Of a DNA stretch of 53,024 bases, positions 1 to 7,727 are shown one piece after another (positions within the stretch are counted from its first letter, which is position 1; every line of letters starts with the position of its first letter). Source of the DNA: JBHGBM01 sp041946965 (lineage in GTDB: Bacteria > Acidobacteriota > Terriglobia > Bryobacterales > Bryobacteraceae). The notes beneath the pieces were generated by a model. That model had not been told where the DNA came from. It saw only the letters and a list, made by a program, of their open reading frames with translations, and made no database searches. The DNA lies in the NCBI GenBank assembly GCA_041946965.1, contig JBHGBM010000032.1, positions 1-53,024 on the forward strand. Reading direction: 5' to 3'. A program made the translations under genes and the position numbers.

Positions 1-160
1 CATTTTCATAAGCTTTCGCGGGCCGCAGGCCCAAACGGACACTTTTGCCGAGCGCCGAGAAATTCGCTGTCCTCCCCCGGCCGGACGGCGTTTGCCCCCG
101 AATATTCCGCCAGGAATACCCGGATCGCACGAGGCCCGGACCCGCCTTCGAAGTTCCGGC

Positions 161-166
161 TACTAT
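161..166 (+). promoter_or_regulatory. -10-like hexamer TACTAT before the NamZ fusion gene
   Basis: TACTAT lies nine bases before the ATG at 176. A transcript starting about seven bases after it would have almost no leader. No convincing -35 box is visible. The same arrangement recurs at several other genes in the window, which supports this one. Confidence 0.4.
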
Positions 167-175
167 CATGAGGAT

Positions 176-2500
176 ATGAAGCTGCCGCTCTGCGCCGTCC
201 TCTGCGCCGTGATTTCCCTCGCCCAGACTTTTTCGGGCTCGGCGGATCTCGACTCCACCATTGAAGAAGCGATCAAGGAGGGCCAGATCCCGGGCGCCGT
301 AGCGGTGGTTGGCCACCGGGGGCGGATTGTCCATCGGAAGGCATACGGCCACCGTTCGCTCGAACCGCGCGTGGAGGCCATGACGCCCGATACCATCTTC
401 GACTGCGCTTCGCTGACCAAGGTGGTGGCCACAACATCGTCGCTGATGAAGCTGTTCGAACAGGGCCGCTTCCGGCTCAACGATCGGCTCACGGTCTACC
501 TGCCCGAGTACGGGGGGGGCAACAGCCCGATCACGATTCGCAACCTGCTCACGCATTTTTCCGGGTTGCGGCCCGATCTCGACCTGAATCCGTCCTGGAG
601 CGGGTACCAGACCGGCATCCGGCTGGCCTTCGTGGACAAGCCGGCCGGGCCCCCGGGCGTGCGTTTCGTTTATAGCGACATCAATTTCATACTCCTGGGT
701 GAGTTGGTTCACCGGCTGAGCGGTCAACTGGTTTCGGACTACGCGCGGCGGAATATTTTCCTCCCGCTGGGCATGAAAGAGACCATGTTTCAGCCGCCGG
801 CCCGGCTGGCGCCGCGCATCGCTCCCACCGAGCGCATCACCAGGAACGGCGAGCCGCTGCGCGGCGTGGTGCACGACGAAACCACGCGTTACATGGGCGG
901 AGTAGCGGGTCATGCCGGCATGTTTTCCACCGCGGACGACCTGGCGCGGTTCTGCCGCATGATGCTCAACGGCGGCGAACTGGACGGTGTGCGGTTGTTC
1001 AGCCCGCTCACGGTGACCAAGTTCACCACGCCGCAATCGCCGGCCGATCAGCCTATTCTGCGCGGGCTCGGCTGGGACATGGATTCACCTTACTCCGGCA
1101 ACCGCGGCGACCTGTTCCCGCTCGGCTCCTACGGCCACACCGGGTTTACCGGGACCTCCATCTGGATGGACCCGGCTACCAAGACGTTCGTCATTCTGCT
1201 CGCCAACTCCGTGCATCCCACACGCCGGCCGGCCATCACGGCGCTGCGCGGAAAGGTGGCTACGGTCGCCGCAGCCGGGTTGGGCATCGAGGTTCCGGGC
1301 GTGACCCTGACCGGCTACAACGAAACCATCGTGGGGGCGGGGTTGCACCGCGACGCGCGCCGCAATGCGCACACGCTCAGCGGTCTCGACGTTCTGGCCG
1401 AGCGGCAGTTCAAAGAGTTCTCCGGGAAGCGCATCGGCCTGATCACCAACCACACCGGCGTGGACCGCGACGGGCGGCGCGGCCTGGATGTGATGCGGCA
1501 GGCGGGGGTGAACGTCGCCGCGGTGTTTGCTCCGGAACATGGGTTCCTGGGCGTGGAGGATCGCGAGGACCTGGGCCATACCAAAGACCCGGCGACCGGC
1601 CTCCAGGTCTTCAGCCTCTACGGCGAAACGCGGCGGCCCACCCCGGAAATGCTCAAGGGCATCGACGCGCTGGTCTTCGACATTCACGACATCGGCGTCC
1701 GCTTTTACACTTACGAAACAACCATGGCCTACGCCATGGAAGCCGCGGCCCAGGCGCGCATCCCCTTTTACGTTCTGGACCGGCCGAACCCGATCACCGG
1801 CACGCACGTGGAAGGTCCCATGCTCGAGCGCGACAAGCTCTCCTTCGTCGGCTACTTTCCCTTGCCGCTGCGGCACGGCCTGACAATGGGCGAGCTGGCG
1901 CAGCTTTTCAACGCGGAGAACCGTATCGGCGCGGACCTGCACGTGGTGCGTATGAAGGACTGGCAGCGCGGCGACTGGTTCGATTTCACCAGCCTGCCTT
2001 GGGTGAACCCGTCGCCGAACATCCGCAGCCTGAACGCCGCGCTGCTGTATCCTGGTGTGGCGTTGATCGAGTATTCGAAGAACTACTCCGTGGGGCGGGG
2101 AACCGACGCACCCTTCGAGCAGGTGGGCGCGGAGTTCATCCGCGGGCGCGAGCTGGCGGATTACCTGAATGCCCGGATGATCCCCGGCGTGCGGGTCTAC
2201 AACACGCGCTTCACCCCCACGGCTTCGAACCTACAGGGCAAGAACATCGAAGGCGTGCGCTTCGTGATCACGGACCGCAATGCGTTTGACTCGCTGCGGC
2301 TGGGACTGGAAATCGCCGCCGCGCTTCAGAAGCTGTATCCGGGACAGATCGACTTCAATCGCAACGTCAAACTCATCGGCAACGCCGCCGTGATCCAGGC
2401 GCTTGAACAGGGCGAAGACCCGCGCAGCATCGTGCAGGGCCACCAGGAGGAGTTGAAGGCCTGGGTTGACATGCGGGCGAAGTACCTGATTTACAAGTAG
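176..2500 (+). CDS. Secreted serine hydrolase (class C beta-lactamase fold) fused to NamZ/DUF1343 exo-beta-N-acetylmuramidase
   Basis: This 774-residue protein joins two enzymes of peptidoglycan turnover. Residues 1-20 are a signal peptide. Residues 25-390 are a serine hydrolase of the beta-lactamase/esterase class: the nucleophile motif SLTK is at 79-82, a YSD motif follows near 175, and an HTG motif comes later. From about residue 410 to the end is a DUF1343 (NamZ, GH171) domain with the segments APEHGF and FDIHDIGVRFYTYE. In Bacillus, NamZ trims MurNAc from muropeptides and is encoded beside a separate serine-hydrolase amidase; here the two are one chain. The ATG at 176 is chosen because the signal peptide follows directly; the open frame extends upstream to 92 without looking like protein. 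Family assignment is confident, substrate is inferred. Confidence 0.88.
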   Translation: MKLPLCAVLCAVISLAQTFSGSADLDSTIEEAIKEGQIPGAVAVVGHRGRIVHRKAYGHRSLEPRVEAMTPDTIFDCASLTKVVATTSSLMKLFEQGRFRLNDRLTVYLPEYGGGNSPITIRNLLTHFSGLRPDLDLNPSWSGYQTGIRLAFVDKPAGPPGVRFVYSDINFILLGELVHRLSGQLVSDYARRNIFLPLGMKETMFQPPARLAPRIAPTERITRNGEPLRGVVHDETTRYMGGVAGHAGMFSTADDLARFCRMMLNGGELDGVRLFSPLTVTKFTTPQSPADQPILRGLGWDMDSPYSGNRGDLFPLGSYGHTGFTGTSIWMDPATKTFVILLANSVHPTRRPAITALRGKVATVAAAGLGIEVPGVTLTGYNETIVGAGLHRDARRNAHTLSGLDVLAERQFKEFSGKRIGLITNHTGVDRDGRRGLDVMRQAGVNVAAVFAPEHGFLGVEDREDLGHTKDPATGLQVFSLYGETRRPTPEMLKGIDALVFDIHDIGVRFYTYETTMAYAMEAAAQARIPFYVLDRPNPITGTHVEGPMLERDKLSFVGYFPLPLRHGLTMGELAQLFNAENRIGADLHVVRMKDWQRGDWFDFTSLPWVNPSPNIRSLNAALLYPGVALIEYSKNYSVGRGTDAPFEQVGAEFIRGRELADYLNARMIPGVRVYNTRFTPTASNLQGKNIEGVRFVITDRNAFDSLRLGLEIAAALQKLYPGQIDFNRNVKLIGNAAVIQALEQGEDPRSIVQGHQEELKAWVDMRAKYLIYK

Positions 2501-2703
2501 CGTCCTTGGGCCGGTGTTGCGAGGCGGGCCAGGGGAGTGTCCGTCAATGGGCGTGAGCCCTCTCGATAACATCGTCGAGGACTTGGGTTGCCGGCCGCCA
2601 CCCGGAATGTGCACTTTCCCTGCGTGCCCTGCCCGGAAATGCTGGACTGGTAAATCTACGATAGTGTCGCCCCGCCAAACCGCGCTGTGATAGCCTGTGG
2701 CTC
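2501..2703. other. Intergenic region, 203 bp
   Basis: No gene is seen here. A possible -10 hexamer (TAGCCT at 2691-2696) lies seven bases before the ATG at 2704. The rest is GC-rich sequence with no clear terminator. Confidence 0.4.
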
Positions 2704-4866
2704 ATGCTGCTGCTGGCTCTCGTCGCGTTGGACCTGGCGGGTGCATCGGTCGCCTATTCACCCGCCGACAAGAAGGCCGCCACGGTTCTGATTGAGGAAG
2801 TGGAGAAGCGCACCGGCATTCGGTTGCCGGAATCGGGGTCCGGCTCGATCCGCCTGGAACGCGGCTCAGGGCCCGCCGAAGGCTATCGCATCCGCTCGCT
2901 GGGTGGCAAGGTCAGCGTCACCGGCAGTGACGCCCGGGGCGTGCTGTTCGGAGTGGGCCGCCTGCTGCGTGAAATGCGCGGCCGCGCCCTTCCGGAGCTG
3001 AACGTCGCCGCCGCGCCGAAGTACCCCCTGCGCGGCCATCAGCTCGGCTACCGCCCGAAGACGAACTCCTACGACGGCTGGAATGTCGCCATGTGGGACC
3101 AGTACATACGCGATCTCGCCATCTTCGGCGCCAACGCCGTCGAGCTGATCCCGCCGCGCTCGGACGACGACGCCGACAGCCCCCATTTTCCGCTGCCGCC
3201 CATGCGCATGATGATCGAGATGTCGCGCATCTGCGCCGAATACGGCATGGACGTGTGGATCTGGTATCCGGCCATGGACAAGGACTACTCGGATCCGAAG
3301 ACGGTGGAAGCGGCGCTGAAGGAGTGGGCCGAGGTGTTCCGGCAGTTGCCGCGCATCGACGCCGTCTTCGTCCCCGGCGGCGATCCGGGCCACACCCAGC
3401 CGAAGCACCTGATGGCGCTGCTCGAAAAGCAGACCGCCACCCTGCGCCGCTACCATCCCAAGGCGGGTATGTGGATGTCGCCGCAGGGCTTCAGCAAGGA
3501 ATGGATGGAAGAGTGGCTCGGCATCATGAAATCCGAGCCGGCGTGGCTGGCGGGCGTGGTGTTCGGGCCGCAGATCCGAATGAGCCTGCCGGAGCTGCGG
3601 GCGTCCGTACCCAAGCGCTACCCTATACGGCATTACCCGGATATCACGCACTCGCGCCAGTGCCAGTATCCCGTGCCGGATTGGGATCCCGCCTTTGCCG
3701 CCACCGAGGCGCGTGAAGTCATCAACCCGCGCCCGCTCGGGCAGGCGCGCATTTTCCGGCTGCTCCAGCCCTACACCATCGGCTATCTCACCTACTCGGA
3801 AGGCTGCAACGACGATGTGAACAAGACCGTGTGGAGCGCCCTCGGCTGGGACCCGGAGGCCGATGTCACACAAGTTCTGCGGGAGTATGCGCGTTACTAC
3901 ATCGGCGAACGCGTTGAGGATGCCTTCGCCCAGGGCCTCCTGGCGCTGGAACGGAACTGGATCGGCCCGGTGGCGGCGAACCAGGGAATCTACACCACCC
4001 TCCAACAGTTTCAGAGCATGGAGCGCGCCGCGAACCCCGCCACGCTGCTCAACTGGCGATTCCAGCAGGGTCTCTACCGCGCTTACTACGACGCCTACGT
4101 CCGCGCCAGGGTGCTCCGCGAGACCGAGATGGAAGAACGGGCCATGGACCGCCTGCGCGCCGGCGATCCGCAGGGGGCCGAGCGCATCCTGGACGAGCCC
4201 GGGCAAGCCGCCCCGGATTGGCGCGCCCGTGTCTTCGAGCTCGCCGAGGCGCTGTTCCAAAGCGTGCGCATGCAGTTGAGCGTGCCGCGCTACAAGGCCA
4301 TCGCGGTGGGGCGCGGCGCGAACCTCGACACCATCGACGTGCCGCTCAGCAACCGCGGCTGGCTCAAGCAGCAGATCCGCAAAGGTCCCGAGGGCATACG
4401 GGAGGCCCTGGAGTGGACCAACCCCGGACCGGGCGGTTTCTACGACGACCTGGGGGCCCAAAATGCCCACCTGGTGCGCGGTCCCGGTTTCCAGGAAGAC
4501 CCCGCGTTTCTGCGATCGTCGCTGATCGGGTTCAGCTATCTGCCGGATTACCGCCGCTCCTGGTGGGACAATGCCGAGTCGCTGAACGACACCCCGCTGG
4601 TCATGCGATATACCGGTCTCGACCCCACGGCGCAATACAAGATCCGGGTCACCTACGCGGGCGACAGCCCCACGCGCAGGATCCGCCTGGAAGCCAATGG
4701 CGCCGAAGTCCATCCGCTGATGGATAAACCGTTCCCGGTGCGCCCGGTGGAGTTCGACCTGCCGGTGAAAGGTTCGGAAATGACGCTGCGCTGGACGCGG
4801 GAGCCCGGGCTGGGCGGCAACGGGCGGGGGTGTTCGGTGGCGGAGGTCTGGATTATAAGAAAGTAG
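2704..4866 (+). CDS. Predicted secreted glycosidase, GH20/GH67/GH115-like (alpha-glucuronidase-like)
   Basis: A 720-residue exported protein. A short signal peptide (1-14) is followed by a GH20b/GH67 N-terminal zincin-like fold (about 20-100), recognisable from the segment GSDARGVLFGVGRLLRE. A TIM-barrel region follows (about 105-400) with the segments FVPGGDPGH and YSEGCNDDVNK, the latter recalling the alpha-glucuronidase families. The C-terminal 200 residues look like a helical segment followed by a beta-sandwich. It probably cleaves a plant or microbial polysaccharide side chain, but the exact family and substrate cannot be fixed by eye. It lies eight bases before the aldolase gene, so the two are probably cotranscribed. 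The ATG at 2704 begins a plausible signal peptide. Confidence 0.65.
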   Translation: MLLLALVALDLAGASVAYSPADKKAATVLIEEVEKRTGIRLPESGSGSIRLERGSGPAEGYRIRSLGGKVSVTGSDARGVLFGVGRLLREMRGRALPELNVAAAPKYPLRGHQLGYRPKTNSYDGWNVAMWDQYIRDLAIFGANAVELIPPRSDDDADSPHFPLPPMRMMIEMSRICAEYGMDVWIWYPAMDKDYSDPKTVEAALKEWAEVFRQLPRIDAVFVPGGDPGHTQPKHLMALLEKQTATLRRYHPKAGMWMSPQGFSKEWMEEWLGIMKSEPAWLAGVVFGPQIRMSLPELRASVPKRYPIRHYPDITHSRQCQYPVPDWDPAFAATEAREVINPRPLGQARIFRLLQPYTIGYLTYSEGCNDDVNKTVWSALGWDPEADVTQVLREYARYYIGERVEDAFAQGLLALERNWIGPVAANQGIYTTLQQFQSMERAANPATLLNWRFQQGLYRAYYDAYVRARVLRETEMEERAMDRLRAGDPQGAERILDEPGQAAPDWRARVFELAEALFQSVRMQLSVPRYKAIAVGRGANLDTIDVPLSNRGWLKQQIRKGPEGIREALEWTNPGPGGFYDDLGAQNAHLVRGPGFQEDPAFLRSSLIGFSYLPDYRRSWWDNAESLNDTPLVMRYTGLDPTAQYKIRVTYAGDSPTRRIRLEANGAEVHPLMDKPFPVRPVEFDLPVKGSEMTLRWTREPGLGGNGRGCSVAEVWIIRK

Positions 4867-4873
4867 TGTCCCG

Positions 4874-5662
4874 ATGACCTGGAAGAATCCCGTTAAAGAA
4901 GCGCTTCGCCAGGGCCGCGCGGTCTGCGGAGTGACCCTCACCACGGCCAGCGTGGAGGTGGCGGCGCAGGCGGCCCGCATGGGCTTCGACTTCCTCTGGA
5001 TCGAGATGGAGCATTCGCCCATCACGCTGGAGGCCCTGCGCAACATGGTGCTGGCCACGCGCGGGCTGCCGGCCGTGCCGTTCGCGCGGGTGCCGGTGAA
5101 CGAACTCTGGACCGCCAAGCGGGTGCTGGATGCCGGCGTGTGCGGGGTGATGTTCCCCTTCACCAGCACGCCGGAGCTGGCGGCGCAGGCGGCGGCAGCG
5201 TGCCGGTATCCGCCGCTGGGACGACGCGGGTCCGGGGCGACCCTGGCGCGGTTCACTTGGCCGGAGCCATATCACGATCTCGCCGACGAGAATGTGTTGG
5301 TCATCGCCATTATCGAGGAGGCGCGTGCGGTGGAAAACATCGACGCCATCGCCGCCACGCCGGGAATCGACGTGCTGTTCATCGGCACCAGCGACCTGTC
5401 GTTTTCGCTGGGGTTGCGGGGCCGCCAGGACGACCCCTGCCACAGAGAAGCCGTGGAGCGCGTGGTCGAGGCTGGCTTGAAGCATGGTAAATATCTGGGA
5501 CGTCCAGCACTTACATCGGAAGATGTGAACCGTTACATGAATATGGGATTCCGCTTCTTCCAGGGTCCCACGGACATTGGCCTGATGGCCGCCGGAGCGC
5601 GCAACTATCTGGCGCATCCAATCAAACATGCTGCTGCGGAGGCGTCCGGAAATCAGATCTAG
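4874..5662 (+). CDS. HpcH/HpaI-family aldolase (2-keto-3-deoxy-sugar-acid or hydroxy-oxo-diacid aldolase)
   Basis: A 262-residue cytoplasmic class II aldolase of the HpcH/HpaI type. The barrel is complete: the motif WIEMEHSP (near residue 45) carries the metal-binding Glu and following His, and KRVLDAGVCGVMFPF (near 80-95) is the family signature. A later FIGTSDLSFSLG supplies the second phosphate/metal-binding loop. Members split 2-keto-3-deoxy acids such as KDR, or 4-hydroxy-2-oxoheptanedioate, into pyruvate and an aldehyde. Which substrate applies is not visible, but the glycosidase just upstream suggests a sugar-acid pathway. Its 3' end overlaps the msrP start by 35 bases. Confidence 0.85.
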   Translation: MTWKNPVKEALRQGRAVCGVTLTTASVEVAAQAARMGFDFLWIEMEHSPITLEALRNMVLATRGLPAVPFARVPVNELWTAKRVLDAGVCGVMFPFTSTPELAAQAAAACRYPPLGRRGSGATLARFTWPEPYHDLADENVLVIAIIEEARAVENIDAIAATPGIDVLFIGTSDLSFSLGLRGRQDDPCHREAVERVVEAGLKHGKYLGRPALTSEDVNRYMNMGFRFFQGPTDIGLMAAGARNYLAHPIKHAAAEASGNQI

Positions 5663-6488
5663 CGAGATCACACCGCAACGTGTCTACCTGAACCGGCGGG
5701 AGTTCCTTGCTGCCGCAGCGCTGGCGGCCGGCGGAGACCATCCGACCCCGTTCAAGGCCGTTACAACCTATAACAACTTCTACGAGTTCGGCACGGACAA
5801 GGCCGACCCGGCGCGCAACGCACAGCGGCTGGTGACCTCGCCGTGGACGGTACTGGTGGAAGGCTACGCCGCCAAACCGCGCCGGTACGATATCGCCGAG
5901 TTGATGAAGCTCGCCCCCCAGGAGGAGCGCGTCTACCGGCTGCGCTGCGTGGAGGGTTGGTCGGCCGTGATCCCGTGGTCCGGTTACCCGCTCGCCGCGC
6001 TGCTGAAACAGGTGGAACCCACCTCGAAGGCCCGGTATGTCGCTTTCCAGACCCTGTACGACCCCAAACAGATGCCCCAGGCGCGTTGGGCCGGCATCGG
6101 CTTCCCCTATGTGGAGGGCCTGCGGCTGGATGAAGCCATGCACCCCCTCACGCTGCTCGCTTTCGGCATGTACGGCCAGCCACTGCCCAAGCAGGACGGC
6201 GCGCCGGTGCGCCTGGTGGTGCCCTGGAAGTACGGCTTCAAAAGCATAAAGTCGATTGTGAAGATCCGGCTCGTAGACAAAGAGCCGCCAACCACTTGGA
6301 GTCTTGCCAACCCGAGGGAATACGGCTTCTACTCGAACGTGAATCCGCAGGTGGATCACCCGCGCTGGAGCCAGGCCAAGGAGCGGCGGCTGGGCGAGTT
6401 CTTTAAGCGGGACACCCTGATGTTCAACGGCTACGGCGATCAGGTAGCGCAGCTCTACGCCGGCATGGACCTGCGCAGGTTCAAGTGA
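5628..6488 (+). CDS. msrP: MsrP, molybdopterin catalytic subunit of periplasmic methionine sulfoxide reductase
   Basis: A 286-residue SUOX-fold molybdoenzyme that reduces methionine sulfoxide in envelope proteins, taking electrons from MsrQ. The N-terminus carries a twin-arginine signal (NRREFLAAAALAA near residues 22-34), so it is exported folded. The molybdenum-ligating cysteine is Cys107 in RLRCVEGWS. The C-terminal half has the conserved WKYGFKSIKSI segment. The ATG at 5628 is retained although it overlaps the upstream gene by 35 bases, because the N-terminal ITPQRVYLNRR block is typical of this family. It is translationally coupled to msrQ. Confidence 0.95.
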   Translation: MLLRRRPEIRSSEITPQRVYLNRREFLAAAALAAGGDHPTPFKAVTTYNNFYEFGTDKADPARNAQRLVTSPWTVLVEGYAAKPRRYDIAELMKLAPQEERVYRLRCVEGWSAVIPWSGYPLAALLKQVEPTSKARYVAFQTLYDPKQMPQARWAGIGFPYVEGLRLDEAMHPLTLLAFGMYGQPLPKQDGAPVRLVVPWKYGFKSIKSIVKIRLVDKEPPTTWSLANPREYGFYSNVNPQVDHPRWSQAKERRLGEFFKRDTLMFNGYGDQVAQLYAGMDLRRFK

Positions 6489-7117
6489 AACCGCTGCTCT
6501 TCGTGCTCGCGCTGGCGCCACTCGGTGCGCTGGCGTGGAAGGGGCTTCACCAGGACCTGGGGGCCAACCCCATCGAGTACATCACCCACGCCACGGGGTT
6601 GTGGACGCTCCGGTTTCTGATGCTCACCCTGGCGGTAACCCCCGCGCGGCGCCTGTTCCGCCGCCCCGGCCTGATCCGCTACCGCCGCATGCTCGGCCTG
6701 TTCGCGTTCTTCTACGGCTGCCTCCACCTGGTCACCTATGTCTGGCTCGACCAGTTCTTCGCTTTCGCGGCCATGCTGAGGGACGTCGCCAGGCGCCCGT
6801 TCATCACCGCGGGCTTCACGGCGTTCCTGCTCATGGTCCCGCTGGCGGCGACCTCCACCGCGGGCTGGATACGCAGCCTGGGCGGACGTCGTTGGCGGGC
6901 TTTGCACCGGCTGGTGTACGCCAGCGCGGCGGCCGGGGTGGTGCATTTCTGGTGGCTGGTGAAGTCCGATGTGCGGCGTCCGGTGGCGTACGCTACCATA
7001 CTGGCGGTGTTGCTGGCCGCCCGCGCGGCACGCGCGTCGTATAATCGCGGCAGGGGAGCGGAACATGGCCTTCATACGCGAGTCGGACAAGAGAAAGTTG
7101 AAGCCGATCCTGGATAG
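6485..7117 (+). CDS. msrQ: MsrQ, haem-binding membrane subunit of methionine sulfoxide reductase
   Basis: A 210-residue integral membrane protein of the ferric reductase-like (YedZ/MsrQ) family with about six membrane segments. It passes electrons from the quinone pool or a flavoprotein to MsrP. Conserved histidines that would bind haem are visible in FFYGCLHLVTYVWLD and ALHRLVYASA. It starts with GTG inside the msrP stop (four-base overlap GTGA). Its last 53 bases overlap the start of the next gene, which has its own TATAAT box within msrQ. Confidence 0.93.
   Translation: MKPLLFVLALAPLGALAWKGLHQDLGANPIEYITHATGLWTLRFLMLTLAVTPARRLFRRPGLIRYRRMLGLFAFFYGCLHLVTYVWLDQFFAFAAMLRDVARRPFITAGFTAFLLMVPLAATSTAGWIRSLGGRRWRALHRLVYASAAAGVVHFWWLVKSDVRRPVAYATILAVLLAARAARASYNRGRGAEHGLHTRVGQEKVEADPG
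7040..7045 (+). promoter_or_regulatory. Perfect -10 box TATAAT inside the end of msrQ
   Basis: TATAAT at 7040-7045 precedes the ATG at 7065 by 19 bases, with a purine-rich ribosome site (AGGGGAGCGG) between. No -35 box is obvious at the right distance. It suggests the disulfide oxidoreductase can be transcribed independently of msrPQ. Confidence 0.5.
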
Positions 7118-7724
7118 CCTCACCAACCCGGTCCGGATGGTCTTCTTCACGCAGGAGTTCGAGTGCGAATCGTGCCGGGACACCGGCGCGTTGCTGGGGG
7201 AGACCGCCGCGCTCTCGGACAAGATCGCGCTGGAAACCTACAACTTCCAGCTCGATAAGGACCAAGCCCGGCAGTACGGCGTGGATAAGATTCCGGCGCT
7301 GGCCATCGTGGGTGCGCGGGATTACGGCGTGCGCTTCTATGGCATTCCGGCGGGCTACGAATTCAGCAGCGTGCTGGACGCCGTTCAAGCGGTTTCGAGC
7401 GGTGATTCCGGCCTCTCCGCGGCCACGCGCGAGAAGCTCAAGGCGGTCACGCAGCCGATTCACATACAGGTGCTGGTGACGCCCACTTGACCGTACTGTC
7501 CGGCCGCGGTGCGGCTGGCCCACAGGTTCGCGATCGAGAACGAGAACATCCGGTCCGATGCCGTGGAGATCACGGAGTTCCCGTTCCTGGCGAACAAGTA
7601 CAGGGTAATGGGGGTGCCCATGACGGTGGTCAATGAGAGCATCTTTATCGAGGGCGCGCTGCCGGAGCCGCGTTTTGTGGACGAGGTGCTGCGCGCGCTC
7701 GAGCCCGTCGAGCGCACCAGTTAG
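7065..7724 (+). CDS. Two-domain protein disulfide oxidoreductase (PDO/glutaredoxin-like), probable selenoprotein with in-frame TGA at 7488-7490
   Basis: Read through one in-frame TGA, this is a 219-residue protein with two thioredoxin folds, the usual length of PDO proteins. Fold 1 has the dithiol CESC (Cys34-Cys37) and a cis-proline loop KIPALAIVG. Fold 2 has TPT-stop-PYCP: the TGA is codon 142 and falls exactly where the family has the first Cys of CPYC; Cys145 is the resolving cysteine, and the second cis-proline loop is GVPMTVVNE. Homology and frame continue on both sides without a shift, so selenocysteine is more likely than a broken gene. A hairpin suited to SECIS follows (7496-7525). 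The start is the ATG at 7065 behind AGGGGAGCGG. It overlaps msrQ by 53 bases and ends three bases before murJ. If the TGA is a plain stop, only a 141-residue one-domain protein would be made. Confidence 0.82.
7496..7525 (+). promoter_or_regulatory. Candidate bacterial SECIS hairpin downstream of the TGA codon
   Basis: The RNA can fold into a 12-bp stem: 7496-7507 pairs with 7511-7525, with a three-base C bulge at 7519-7521, one G-U pair, and an apical loop GGT (7508-7510). The loop begins 17 bases after the TGA and contains G then GU. Published bacterial SECIS models ask for a loop 16-37 bases downstream with a G in the first two loop bases; this fits. The hairpin is inside the coding sequence, as is normal for bacteria. 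Folding was done by eye. Confidence 0.65.
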
Positions 7725-7727
7725 AGC

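Noticed and set aside
2866..5256. Long minus-strand frame across the glycosidase and aldolase
   Set aside because: Antisense to two recognisable enzymes, with no protein-like segments.
7509..7724. A separate small gene starting at GTG 7509
   Set aside because: It has no ribosome site, starts in the middle of a thioredoxin fold and is in frame with the preceding gene through one TGA.
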